Positions 33,935-42,764 of a stretch of 64,000 bases of DNA are shown one piece after another. Made by a program: the position numbers and the translations under genes. The notes under the pieces are model-generated. The model was not told the origin of the DNA and ran no database searches. It was given only the letters and a program-made list of their open reading frames with translations. The DNA lies in assembly GCA_041658585.1 (NCBI GenBank), contig JBAZZX010000007.1, forward strand, positions 1 to 64,000, in the 5' to 3' direction. The DNA is from DYFC01 sp041658585. Lineage in GTDB: Bacteria; Nitrospirota; Thermodesulfovibrionia; Thermodesulfovibrionales; SM23-35. Every line of letters starts with the position of its first letter. Position 1 is the first letter of the stretch.

Positions 33935-34900
33935 ATGAAACCCGCATTTATTCATCATCTTGTCAACGGCCCTTTTGAAGACCCTTCTCTTTTTGTCGGA
34001 ATACCGGGGGAACGAAGGGCATTGTTGTTTGATATCGGGGATATTTCAAAACTCGGTCCCGGCAACCTTCAGAAAATTACGGACGTTTTTGTGACCCATA
34101 CACACATCGACCATTTCATAGGATTTGATACTCTTCTCAGGGCTGTTTTACGGAGGGAAGTTCCATTGAAGATATACGGTCCGGCGAACATAACCGAATG
34201 CATAGAAGGAAAGCTGAAAGGCTATACATGGAACCTCATTAAAGATTACCCTTTAAAATTGGAAGTAATTTGTGTGGATGGAAACAGTGTCGCCCCGACC
34301 GGCTTTTATGCAGAGCAATACTTTCAGAGAACGGGTCATCCCCCATCGGCTTTCAACGGCATACTTCTTAAAGAACCTCCTTTTACAGTCAAGGCCGTCC
34401 AACTGGACCATCAGACGCCCTGTCTCGGGTTTTCCCTTGAAGAAGAATTCCACATCAACATCAATAAAGCCCTGCTCAATGAAATGGGACTTCCAGTAGG
34501 CCCATGGCTTTCAGAATTAAAAAAGGCCATCAGGGAAGGCCGATCAGGAGATACTGAGATCGTCGTTGAAGGAAAGGAATTCACCCTCGATACGTTAAGA
34601 AATATTGCAACGATAACAAAAGGGCAAAAGATATCTTATATCACGGACGTCTCTTTAACCGAAGAGAATATCCTCAAAATTATCGGGTTCACAGGCAATT
34701 CAGATACCCTTTATTGTGAGGCCTATTTTATGGATAAAGACAGGGACAGGGCAAAAGAACGATTCCACCTGACCGCAAAGACTGCCGGGATGATCGCAAG
34801 AGAGGCAGGCGTGCGAAATCTGATCGTCATGCATTTCTCACCCAAATACCGCGATACCCCTGACGGCCCCACGCAGGAAGCAATGGAAGAGTTCTCTTGA
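33935..34900 (+). CDS. RNase Z-like MBL-fold hydrolase
   Basis: A protein of 321 residues. The metallo-beta-lactamase motif VTHTHIDHFIGFD gives the two-zinc site, with later His in VQLDHQTPCLGF and LIVMHFSPKYRD and an Asp in ITDVS. The HxHxDH motif and the closing HFSxxY are close to ribonuclease Z (tRNA 3' maturation), but the N-terminus lacks the usual 'LGTGxxxP' opening. A different phosphodiesterase role is possible. It ends 6 bases from the convergent fabF. Confidence 0.8.
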   Translation: MKPAFIHHLVNGPFEDPSLFVGIPGERRALLFDIGDISKLGPGNLQKITDVFVTHTHIDHFIGFDTLLRAVLRREVPLKIYGPANITECIEGKLKGYTWNLIKDYPLKLEVICVDGNSVAPTGFYAEQYFQRTGHPPSAFNGILLKEPPFTVKAVQLDHQTPCLGFSLEEEFHININKALLNEMGLPVGPWLSELKKAIREGRSGDTEIVVEGKEFTLDTLRNIATITKGQKISYITDVSLTEENILKIIGFTGNSDTLYCEAYFMDKDRDRAKERFHLTAKTAGMIAREAGVRNLIVMHFSPKYRDTPDGPTQEAMEEFS

Positions 34901-34906
34901 TATTTT

Positions 34907-36142
34907 TTATATTTTTTTCATAACCAGCACTGCATTCACCCCGCCAAAGCCAAAGGAATTCGATATAGCATATTCGATGTCAGCCTTTCTGAGTTCGGTC
35001 ACAATATCAAGATCACATTTTGGATCGCGTTCCGTGAGGTTTATTGTGGGCGGTATGGTCCCCTCGCACATACTAATCATAGTAATCGCAGCCTCCAGAG
35101 CGCCGGATGCGGCAAGCATATGCCCTGTCATAGATTTCAGTGAAAATACCGGAATCTCACAGGCTTTCTTTCCGAAGGTTATTTTTATAGCCTCGGTCTC
35201 TGTTTTGTCCCCAAGGATTGTGGATGTGCCGTGGGCATTGATAAAATCGATATCTCCGGCAGCGAGCCCCGCATCTTCTATTGCAGCGCTTATCGCCCTC
35301 GCCTCTCCTTCCGCAGAGGGTATGGTCTGATGAAAGGAGTCACAGGTATTGCCATATCCTGTGATCTCCCCGTATACTTTCGCGCCTCTTTTCCGTGCAG
35401 TTGTATATTCTTCCAGAACCATTATGCAGGCCCCTTCTGAAAGCACAAAACCGTCTCTCGTCCTGTCAAACGGTCTGCTTGCGGTAGAATCATTTATTTT
35501 CGATAGAGCGCCTGATGCGCCGTATCCCTGAAAACATATCCCGCACAGAGGCGCTTCGGCTCCGCCGCATAATACAGGGTATTTATATCCTGAAATGATT
35601 AACCGGTAGGCCTCACCAATCGCATTTGCTCCTGATGCGCAGGCATTTGAAACGCCAAGGCAGCAGCCTTTTATTCCGAGCTTCTGTGCAATATAGGACG
35701 GGGCCATGCTGATGGTTGTCGCAGGCATAAGATATGGAGAAACGGAATGTTGTTTCCGCGATAGTCGACGGCTTTTAATGATCGAATGCTCCAGAGAGCT
35801 TATGCCGCCCCGGCTCGAACCGACTATTATTCCTGCAGAAGAAAGGGATGAAGGATGAAGGATGAAGGATGAAATAAGTCCCGCGTCTTCTGCCGCCATG
35901 ACCGCTGCAGCTACGGCATACTGCGCAAACGGGTCAAGGCGTTTTAATTCCTTACCGGAAAGATACCTGCCCGGATCAAAATGCTTCAGTTCTCCGGCAA
36001 CTTGCCATGGGATATCCGAAGCATCAAATCCGGTTACCGGACCTATGCCCGCTAATCCTTTTTTGGCCGCAGCCCATGACTCCTGAAAGGTATTACCGAG
36101 CGGGCTTACAGCCCCGATGCCTGTCACAACAACCCTGTTCAT
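34907..36142 (-). CDS. fabF: 3-oxoacyl-ACP synthase II
   Basis: A condensing enzyme of 411 residues for fatty-acid elongation (cytoplasm). It has the start VVTGIGAVSPLGNTFQESW, the active-site Cys in VSNACASGANAIGEA, His in NAHGTSTILGDKTE and GHMLAASGALEA, and the closing NSFGFGGVNAVLV. Residues about 88-103 (ISSFILHPSSLSSAGII) are an odd low-complexity insert encoded by four copies of a 7-base repeat, where relatives have a short variable loop. A mobile-looking element sits directly before the start codon. Confidence 0.93.
   Translation of the reverse strand: MNRVVVTGIGAVSPLGNTFQESWAAAKKGLAGIGPVTGFDASDIPWQVAGELKHFDPGRYLSGKELKRLDPFAQYAVAAAVMAAEDAGLISSFILHPSSLSSAGIIVGSSRGGISSLEHSIIKSRRLSRKQHSVSPYLMPATTISMAPSYIAQKLGIKGCCLGVSNACASGANAIGEAYRLIISGYKYPVLCGGAEAPLCGICFQGYGASGALSKINDSTASRPFDRTRDGFVLSEGACIMVLEEYTTARKRGAKVYGEITGYGNTCDSFHQTIPSAEGEARAISAAIEDAGLAAGDIDFINAHGTSTILGDKTETEAIKITFGKKACEIPVFSLKSMTGHMLAASGALEAAITMISMCEGTIPPTINLTERDPKCDLDIVTELRKADIEYAISNSFGFGGVNAVLVMKKI
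35846..35873. repeat. Heptanucleotide repeat (GGATGAA)4 inside fabF
   Basis: Four perfect copies of GGATGAA run 35846-35873, preceded by a near copy. In the fabF frame this encodes FILHPSSL-type residues in the other reading direction. Because 7 is not a multiple of 3, gain or loss of one unit would shift the frame. Confidence 0.9.
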
Positions 36143-36368
36143 AGTTTTTCAACCGGTTGCATAAAATGAAAGGGAGACATGATAAAAAACCATTTAGAAC
36201 GCGACAAAAGATAATTCATATTCACCTGACGGCACTTTTAACTTTATGTGTGTTTTATATAAATGCATATCGAACAGTGCTAATAGTACATCAAGGAGTC
36301 GCCTAAAAGCTTTTTTATCATGTCTCCCTTTCAAATTTAGAACATCTTTTGTAACGTTCATAGTTTTT
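36137..36368. mobile_element. Palindromic element, family 1, copy B, with 13-bp flanking direct repeat
   Basis: Perfect 23-bp arms 36167-36189 and 36311-36333 (TGAAAGGGAGACATGATAAA). Inner GCGAC pairs with GTCGC, and CACCTGACGGCACTTTTAAC is shared with copy A. CAACCGGTTGCA lies left and TGTAAC right. The whole is bracketed by an identical GTTCATAGTTTTT at 36137-36149 and 36356-36368, which looks like a target-site duplication. The left copy contains the fabF start codon. Confidence 0.8.
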
Positions 36369-36489
36369 TATATTAGCACAGAATAAGCGAACTATTTCGT
36401 AATCTACACTCCCTTAAAGTTAAGCTTTATTGCCCTCTCGTAAGTTCTATGGTATATTAGAAAAAATCATTAATGCTTGCGGAGGAGTT

Positions 36490-37167
36490 TTGGTAGGGGA
36501 GATTCTGAAAAAAAGGCGCGAGGAATTGGGCATGGACCTCAGGGAAATCTCCGAGACGCTCAAAATAAAGTATGCCTATCTGAAAGCGCTTGAAGACGAT
36601 GACCTGAAGAACCTTCCCGCCGAAGTATATGTAAAGGCATACCTCAATTCCTATGCAAGGAGCCTGGATCTCAATCCCGAAGAAATTTTAAACACGTACA
36701 ATCTGCAGGTATCACCGCCGCAGCCTGAAAAAAAGATCGCTCAGGATACCGGACCCTCGCCGCAAAAAAAGACGCGTCTGAAATATTTCTTAATTCCTTC
36801 GCTGATTTTATGTCTGGCAATAGCGCTTGCTTCCATGCAGTTCAAACGGCCTCCGGCGCCGCAGCCTCCGGCTATTATTCCCGTTGGACCGGCACAAAAA
36901 AATCTCCCGGACCAGGTGAGCGCTCAACAGGTGCTTGAGATCAAAGCCCATGATCCGACATGGCTGCAGGTCATTTCAGACAAGACACAATCTCAGGAGT
37001 TAATGATGCGGCCCGGCGAATCGGTCACATGGCGTGCGAAAAATTGTTTTTCCCTGAAAATCGGCAACGCCGGCGGTATAAAGGTCTTTTTTAATGGAAA
37101 AGATATAGGCAAACTTGGGGAAAAGGGACAGGTCATCAAATTGAGTCTCCCTGAAAACGGCGCATAG
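36490..37167 (+). CDS. RodZ-like helix-turn-helix membrane protein
   Basis: A protein of 225 residues. An N-terminal HTH_25 domain (LKKRREELGMDLREISETLK then YLKALEDDDLKNLPAEVYVK) is followed by a membrane helix (about 100-119), a Pro-rich stretch and a C-terminal DUF4115-like beta domain (LQVISDKTQSQELMMRPGES). RodZ links MreB to the cell wall machinery; this domain order fits, but it is short. The start is a TTG at 36490-36492 five bases after GGAGGA. An ATG at 36430 has no ribosome site and lies in non-conserved sequence. Confidence 0.82.
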   Translation: MVGEILKKRREELGMDLREISETLKIKYAYLKALEDDDLKNLPAEVYVKAYLNSYARSLDLNPEEILNTYNLQVSPPQPEKKIAQDTGPSPQKKTRLKYFLIPSLILCLAIALASMQFKRPPAPQPPAIIPVGPAQKNLPDQVSAQQVLEIKAHDPTWLQVISDKTQSQELMMRPGESVTWRAKNCFSLKIGNAGGIKVFFNGKDIGKLGEKGQVIKLSLPENGA

Positions 37168-37275
37168 TGTTGCATACCGGCAAAGACTTTTCATATTTTG
37201 TCGTCTCGGACTTGATCGGGCCTGCCCCTAACTTGATTAGGTGGAAACCGGTCTTCTTAATCCGATAGCGGGGTT

Positions 37276-38967
37276 ATGTCATTACCAAAAGACAAAAGGC
37301 TGTTCAAAAGATATCCGTGCAAGACTGAATTTTTTTTATCATCCAAAGACGATTCCCTGAAGGCCGTTACAACCGATTACTCCCTAAAAGGCGTCGGCTT
37401 TTATATAGACAATCCGCCGCCTTTCCTGATTGACTCAAACATACACTTTACGATCAAAGACTTAAACCTCGATGAAGACGGCAGGATTATATGGTCGAAG
37501 AAAAATTCATCGCGTCTATCGGGCGGTATCGAGAGAAAAGCCATTTCCGGACGGTTAAAACACTATCCTCTTGCCGACGTATTACTGGATATGCACAGAA
37601 GCGAAAAGAACGGCATACTTGAGCTGTCAAAAGACCGCATCATCAAAAGGATTTATATCAGAAACGGCGACATGGTATACGCCACTTCAAACATGGCAGA
37701 AGACCGGTTTATTGAGGTCTTGCTCCATACCGGCAAAATCACGGACGATCAATATTATCAGGTGATTAATATCTCAAAGAAAAGCGGAAAAAGTCAGGGT
37801 TCGATTCTGGTGGAACTTGGTTTTCTGAAACCGGAAGATCTTATTCTTGCCGTAAATAGACAGGTCGAACATATTATTCTCACCCTGTTCCAGTGGGAAG
37901 ACTGCGGATTTGTTATGATTGAGGGACCTCTTGTATCGGAAAAACTTATAACCCTGAAATTAAGCGCGGCAAACCTTATTTACCGGGGCGTCAAAAGCAT
38001 GAAAAGTACCGCTTCCATTAAAGAAGCAATGCCTGGGAACGACGCCGTTTTATGTTATTCTTCGGACCCTATGGACCTGTTTCAGGATATTCAGTTGGAT
38101 ACGCATGATAAGGTAATTCTCTATGCCATAGACGGCAGGAAGAGCATCGGTGAAATAACGGCCCTCTCTCCAATTGACGCCCTTCAAACCATGAGGACCC
38201 TTTATGCTCTTTTGAATACGAGGATAATCGATATAAAGGAGAAAGGCATGCAGGAAGACACAGTAGAAAAAGATATACTGAAAGAACGGCAGCCTGAGTC
38301 TGATCCCGACTTTTTGAAAAAGGTTGAAGGTATTTTTAAAAAGCTTGAGTACACGGACTACTATAGTTTCCTCAATGTTGAAAAATGGGCGACCCTTGAT
38401 AAGATAAAAAAGGCATACTACACCGCTGCCAAGGAATTCCATCCCGACAGACATTTGTATCTGCCTTCCGAGACTATGAAGGATAAGCTAAACGCGATAT
38501 TTTCCCGTCTGACAGAGGCATATAAGGTCCTTTCCAGTCCTGTTGAAAGAAAACAATATGACAATAGCCTCACCGTAAATCCTGCAAAACTGCATAGCAA
38601 TAACAAAGAACTCGCAAGGATCAGGTTCCTTGAAGGCGAAGAAGCCTTCAGAAAAGGCGACTATGCCGGGGCAAGCGACTTGTTCGGACAGTCCGCATAT
38701 CTTGACGGCGCCGTGCCGGCCTATCACTTCAACCTTGGATTGACCTTTGAAAAAATGGGGAAATATCATCAGGCTGCAAAGGCGCTTAGTCAGGCTGTAA
38801 AACTTGAACCGTTTAACGTTGAATACCTTGCGGGACTGGGTCATATCTACCTCAAACTCGGGTTCCATCTGAGAGCGAAGTCCACCTTTGAAAAGGCCCT
38901 CAAAAAAGACCCCGCCAACAAAAGCGCATTAAAAGGTCTGCAGGAAGCCAAAGACCCGCACACATAA
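37276..38967 (+). CDS. PilZ-DUF4388-DnaJ-TPR multidomain protein
   Basis: A protein of 563 residues in four parts. A PilZ-like domain (about 8-75) has KRYPCK and DYSLKGVGF, a weak form of the RxxxR and D/NxSxxG c-di-GMP motifs. DUF4388/PATAN-like sequence (about 85-300) has LADVLLDMHRSEKNGILEL and GSILVELGFLKPEDL. A J domain (about 355-415) has KEFHPDRHLYLPSE, and TPRs (about 440-560) end in LEPFNVEYLAGLGHIYLKLG. The J domain would recruit Hsp70. The mix suggests a c-di-GMP-responsive assembly or motility scaffold (inference). Confidence 0.85.
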   Translation: MSLPKDKRLFKRYPCKTEFFLSSKDDSLKAVTTDYSLKGVGFYIDNPPPFLIDSNIHFTIKDLNLDEDGRIIWSKKNSSRLSGGIERKAISGRLKHYPLADVLLDMHRSEKNGILELSKDRIIKRIYIRNGDMVYATSNMAEDRFIEVLLHTGKITDDQYYQVINISKKSGKSQGSILVELGFLKPEDLILAVNRQVEHIILTLFQWEDCGFVMIEGPLVSEKLITLKLSAANLIYRGVKSMKSTASIKEAMPGNDAVLCYSSDPMDLFQDIQLDTHDKVILYAIDGRKSIGEITALSPIDALQTMRTLYALLNTRIIDIKEKGMQEDTVEKDILKERQPESDPDFLKKVEGIFKKLEYTDYYSFLNVEKWATLDKIKKAYYTAAKEFHPDRHLYLPSETMKDKLNAIFSRLTEAYKVLSSPVERKQYDNSLTVNPAKLHSNNKELARIRFLEGEEAFRKGDYAGASDLFGQSAYLDGAVPAYHFNLGLTFEKMGKYHQAAKALSQAVKLEPFNVEYLAGLGHIYLKLGFHLRAKSTFEKALKKDPANKSALKGLQEAKDPHT

Positions 38968-39039
38968 ATACTACCTTTAATTGCAGCCTTTCTTCGGATT
39001 GTTTTGATTAATCAATAGCAGGTATTGCATAATGATAGT

Positions 39040-39807
39040 ATGATACAAAACACTTTCAGCATATTGTCCGGTATCGGCGAGAGGATAGAAAAAAGGCTCT
39101 GGAGGAACGGTATACTCACCTGGTCCGATTTCATCAATGCCCCTGATATGGATTGCATAAGTCCGGACAAGAAGACTTGTTTTGACGGGCAGTTGTCTTC
39201 AGCCAGGGAAGAGCTCGACAATGCCAATGCGGAATATTTTGCCCGCACCATAAAGCGGCGTGAACACTGGCGGCTTTTTGAAAAGTTCAGGGATGATGCA
39301 GTCTGCCTTGATATCGAAACGAATGGTTTTATGCCTGATAAAGGCGGATATGTTACCGTCGTAGGCTTATACGACGGACATGACTATAAATGTTTTATCC
39401 GGAATGTAAACCTTTCCGCCGATAACCTCAGGCAGGAACTTTCCAGGTATAAATACCTTATAACATTCTACGGGACGGCCTTTGACATCCCTTTTCTCAT
39501 AAGAGCCATGCCGGACCTGAAGTTCGATATGCCTCACTTTGACATCTGCTTTGGCTCAAAACGTCTCGGATTCAAAGGAGGTTTTAAAAAACTCGAGATA
39601 GCCCTCAACATCAAAAGGGATGAAACAGTCCAGGGTATGAACGGCTATGACGCGGTCCACCTGTGGGAGAATGCCAGAAGAGGGAGCATCGACGCCCTTG
39701 AGCGGCTCAAGATATACAACAGGGAAGATACCGTCAACCTTTATCAGATAGCCGATACAATCTATAAGGGCCTAAGAGCACAGACCGGGATAGAAGAGTA
39801 TCTGTAA
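39040..39807 (+). CDS. RNase H-like exonuclease domain protein (YprB-like)
   Basis: A protein of 255 residues. A helix-hairpin-helix-like opening (FSILSGIGERIEKRLWRNGI) precedes a DEDD-type exonuclease: DAVCLDIETNGF (DxE), LITFYGTAFDIPFL (Asp), YDAVHLWENARRGS and IYNREDTVNLYQI (closing Asp). It matches YprB_RNaseH-like proteins, presumed 3'-5' nucleases. I chose the ATG before IQNTFSIL; an ATG five codons upstream is possible. It stands alone. Confidence 0.82.
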   Translation: MIQNTFSILSGIGERIEKRLWRNGILTWSDFINAPDMDCISPDKKTCFDGQLSSAREELDNANAEYFARTIKRREHWRLFEKFRDDAVCLDIETNGFMPDKGGYVTVVGLYDGHDYKCFIRNVNLSADNLRQELSRYKYLITFYGTAFDIPFLIRAMPDLKFDMPHFDICFGSKRLGFKGGFKKLEIALNIKRDETVQGMNGYDAVHLWENARRGSIDALERLKIYNREDTVNLYQIADTIYKGLRAQTGIEEYL

Positions 39808-39873
39808 GATCATTAATCTGAAAATTATGATAAAATGAATTAGTTCGGAAGATTTTTTCGAGAGGACAAAAAG

Positions 39874-40311
39874 ATGAGAATATTTTTCGTATATCCACTC
39901 TTCATAGTGTTGTCATTATTTGCATTTCATTGCATATTGTATAATCCCGCAGGAGCTGATGAGACTGCTCTCAATGTTGACGAAATACTGAAAAATCTTG
40001 ATCCTGAACAGATTAATAAATTTCAGGCAAAGGAGTATTTCAAAGACATTAAAGGGAAGAAAGCCAAAGGTGAAGGAAAAGTAGTCTATGTCCTTCCGGT
40101 AACCAAAGAGCAATCCAAGATAAGAATTCTTACCCCTGCCAGTACTCCCCATAAAGGATACAATATTTTGCTATTTACTAATCAGGATGCATCTTTAGAC
40201 CTGAATAAGGGGGACCTTGTAATATTTGAAGGTCAAGTCGAACGTGTCATTCCATATCAAGGCGCGAGTCTCGATATATATGGGACATATAAGAAATCAG
40301 GGGTAAAGTAA
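39874..40311 (+). CDS. Exported protein, possible OB-fold
   Basis: A protein of 145 residues. A signal peptide or membrane anchor (about 1-22, RIFFVYPLFIVLSLFAFHCI) is followed by a mature region with VDEILKNLDPEQINKFQAKE and a beta-rich section GEGKVVYVLPVTKEQSK ... GDLVIFEGQVERVIPYQGA. The strand pattern looks like a small OB-type domain (tRNA_anti-like). A start after GAGAGGACAAAAAG is convincing. No known partner. Confidence 0.65.
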   Translation: MRIFFVYPLFIVLSLFAFHCILYNPAGADETALNVDEILKNLDPEQINKFQAKEYFKDIKGKKAKGEGKVVYVLPVTKEQSKIRILTPASTPHKGYNILLFTNQDASLDLNKGDLVIFEGQVERVIPYQGASLDIYGTYKKSGVK

Positions 40312-40398
40312 AGTCGCGGATGCACTCAAAGGAGTTTTATAAAACTCCGCGATAATGTTTCAGTAAAAGGTTGGCGGCAGAAACCAACCTATCTACAA

Positions 40399-40737
40399 TT
40401 AGGGATTGATACGAATACTCTTGGCAACATTCTTACCACCCACCTCAAAATACCGTATAGTAACCTTTTGACCAGCTTTGACGTCATTGATAGTTTTGGT
40501 CTCTTTCTCTTTTCGGATGGTAGTCTTTTCATCAAGAGTTACATTAAAGAGGATATACCCCTGCTTTGCAGAAATGGTCTGTGATGGAAGATCTACCCCT
40601 GTGACTTCACCTGTAAATTTCTTTGCAATCACCACATCAGCTGAACCCATACCATGGGCAGCTTCAGCTATAATAGGAACTCCTGACAAGGAAAAGCAAA
40701 AGACAATTGCGATGATTGGCATCATCCATTTTTTCAT
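40399..40737 (-). CDS. Small exported protein (DUF5666-like beta domain)
   Basis: A protein of 112 residues. A signal peptide (1-26, ending PIIAEAAHG) is followed by one beta-barrel-like domain: FTGEVTGVDLPSQTISAKQG, TTIRKEKETKTINDVKAGQK and VTIRYFEVGGKN. This pattern is common in small exported DUF5666-like proteins that tune cofactor or metal binding, but the function is unknown. The ATG at 40735-40737, nine bases after AAAGGAG, is chosen over one three codons upstream that sits on the ribosome site. Confidence 0.7.
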   Translation of the reverse strand: MKKWMMPIIAIVFCFSLSGVPIIAEAAHGMGSADVVIAKKFTGEVTGVDLPSQTISAKQGYILFNVTLDEKTTIRKEKETKTINDVKAGQKVTIRYFEVGGKNVAKSIRINP

Positions 40738-40832
40738 ATGAGTCATCTCCTTTCAATAGTTAAATTTTAGCAATCAAATTCTTAAATTTCTTTATATTAT
40801 TTTAACAAAATAATGTCGCGTGCAGTAATATG

Positions 40833-41768
40833 CTATTCCCCTTTATCCGTTGACTCTTTCTTTAGAAATATCTCTATTTTGGCTTTGGCTTTAAGGTCAG
40901 CCATCCATTTTTCATTGAGTTCCTGTGTCAGTTTTGCTTCCATGTCTTTTTTGAGTTTGACTTTAATCTCTTCATAAGGAATCTGATGTTCAAGCTTCTT
41001 ATCTTCCATTTTGATGATATACCATTTGTCGTCTGCTTTTATGATATCACTGACTTCGCCTGCCTTCATGTTGAAAGCGACATCATCAATTGCAGGGAGC
41101 ATTCGACCTTTATGCATGTAAGTAAGTTCTCCACCTTTAACACGGTAATCGTCTTCTGACATATTATAAGCTATATCTCCGAAATCCTCGCCTGCCTTGA
41201 TCTTAACAAGTATTTCGTTTGCCTTTTTCTCATCTTTCGTCGATATAAGTCTTATTTTTACACTTTCAGGCTGCTTAAACTTTGTGATGTTTTTTTCATA
41301 ATAATCTTTAAGTGCACTTTCAGTTATCTGTGCAGGTTCGTTGACTGTTTTTGCTATCACAGTCTGTATAATAATATCTTTTTCTTCTCGAGCACGTAAT
41401 TGTTCCTCCGTCAACCCTTCCCTCTTAAGCGCTGCTTTTAATCCATCTTCAGATTTAAACTTTTTCCTGATCGTTTCCATCTGGCTATCCGCTTTTTCTT
41501 TATCCAACTGAATGCCCCTTGCTATAGCGTCCTGATATTGCAACTCCCGGGTTATGAGTTCTTCAATAGCTTTATCATAAAATCTTTTGCGTTTTTCAAT
41601 CGGCACATTTCTGTGAAATGTAGCTCGTAAAATCAGTCTATCAACCTGAGCTTCAAGATCTTTATCTGTTAAAACAGTATTGTTTACCTTTGCTACCACA
41701 TTATCCTCGGCAAATAACATGGAAGAAAAAAGCATAACTAAAATTATTGATACTAATATTCTAAACAT
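40833..41768 (-). CDS. Periplasmic PpiC-type peptidyl-prolyl isomerase (SurA/PrsA-like)
   Basis: A protein of 311 residues. A signal peptide (1-20, SMLFAED) is followed by a SurA_N-like helical chaperone region (VVAKVNNTVLTDKDLEAQVD then LITRELQYQDAIARG). The parvulin domain (about 175-270) has VKIRLISTKDEKKANEILVK, GEDFGDIAYNMSED, GELTYMHKGRMLPAIDDVAF and DKWYIIKMEDK. It assists folding of exported proteins. Confidence 0.9.
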   Translation of the reverse strand: MFRILVSIILVMLFSSMLFAEDNVVAKVNNTVLTDKDLEAQVDRLILRATFHRNVPIEKRKRFYDKAIEELITRELQYQDAIARGIQLDKEKADSQMETIRKKFKSEDGLKAALKREGLTEEQLRAREEKDIIIQTVIAKTVNEPAQITESALKDYYEKNITKFKQPESVKIRLISTKDEKKANEILVKIKAGEDFGDIAYNMSEDDYRVKGGELTYMHKGRMLPAIDDVAFNMKAGEVSDIIKADDKWYIIKMEDKKLEHQIPYEEIKVKLKKDMEAKLTQELNEKWMADLKAKAKIEIFLKKESTDKGE

Positions 41769-41983
41769 ATAAAACTCCTTTTTATTTTATATTGCAGGAT
41801 ACTCACAATAATATGCAAGCATTCCCATTATTAACGAAAATTAACGAATCAAACGGGTAATCCGGCAGAGCAAAGTAAGTGCCATAAGCGGATTTCTGAT
41901 AATTTCACCCGTCTAAACACCAAGGCTATTTGTAAGACAGAAATTCTATTGCTTATCCTGTATCAAACATACTACAATATTTC

Positions 41984-42739
41984 ATGTTGAGCAAAGAGAA
42001 AACATGGGAAAAGCTGCTTGCAACCGGTAAAGTCGAGGGTCCGATGCCCTCCGGCTTATGGGATCTAAGCGGACTTGACCTGACCGGCGCAGACCTCAGC
42101 GAAACAGACCTGAGAGGCGTCATTTTTCGCGGTGCAAACCTGACCGGGGCTGCCCTGATAAAAGCATATCCTATCGGAGCCGATTTCCGGAAAGCTACGC
42201 TGAGAAAAACAGTCTTTACAGAAGCAAAATGTATGACTGCCATTTTTGACGAAGCAGACATGAGCGAAGCTATGGTGAACTCGGCTGAACTCAGTGCTGC
42301 GAGTCTCGTACGTGCCAACCTTACTAAGGCAAATCTCCAGAACACATTTTTTACTACTGCTAATCTCGAGGGAGCTATTCTGATAGGGGCCGATCTCACA
42401 CGGGTCCAACTCAGCGCAGCCAACCTGAGTGGCGCAGATCTCAGCGAAGTCAATCTTAACGGCGCCGATTTAAACGGTGCAAAGCTCGTCAATACGAACA
42501 TGGAAAGAGCAAATCTCGCAGAGGCTGATTTCAACTATGCAGACCTCTCGGGCGCTAATTTGAATGGTGCAAACCTTCAGGAAAGCAAACTGGTCAACGC
42601 TAACCTTAAAGAGACGCTGAACTTAACGGTTCAACAGCTTTCTCGGACATCTACCCTTTTGGATTCTAACTTGGATCCGATCATTATGCAACAGCTTCAG
42701 ACAGAGCATCCCCGTCTCTTTATCGATCCGGAATGGTAA
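41984..42739 (+). CDS. Pentapeptide-repeat protein
   Basis: A protein of 251 residues. After a short helical opening (KEKTWEKLLATGKVEG) it is almost entirely pentapeptide repeats A(D/N)LxX from about 25 to 210 (LDLTGADLSETDLRGVIFRG, ANLSGADLSEVNLNGADLNG). These form a right-handed quadrilateral beta-helix. No signal peptide. Some relatives mimic DNA and bind gyrase; most have no known role. The tail (LLDSNLDPIIMQQLQTEHPR) is not repetitive. Confidence 0.92.
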   Translation: MLSKEKTWEKLLATGKVEGPMPSGLWDLSGLDLTGADLSETDLRGVIFRGANLTGAALIKAYPIGADFRKATLRKTVFTEAKCMTAIFDEADMSEAMVNSAELSAASLVRANLTKANLQNTFFTTANLEGAILIGADLTRVQLSAANLSGADLSEVNLNGADLNGAKLVNTNMERANLAEADFNYADLSGANLNGANLQESKLVNANLKETLNLTVQQLSRTSTLLDSNLDPIIMQQLQTEHPRLFIDPEW

Positions 42740-42764
42740 TGTCTTTTTGAATTGTTTCACAGGA

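Noticed and set aside
5765..36368. Family 1 elements as integron attC sites
   Set aside because: They are palindromic and flanked by TTGCA/TGTAAC, but the GTTRRRY/RYYYAAC core sites are not met, no integrase is present, and they are spaced singly between unrelated genes.
36430..36489. ATG start for the RodZ-like gene
   Set aside because: No ribosome site and no conserved residues; the TTG at 36490 has GGAGGA and begins the HTH domain.
37168..37275. Riboswitch before the PilZ-DnaJ gene
   Set aside because: Short gap with no recognisable aptamer or terminator pair.
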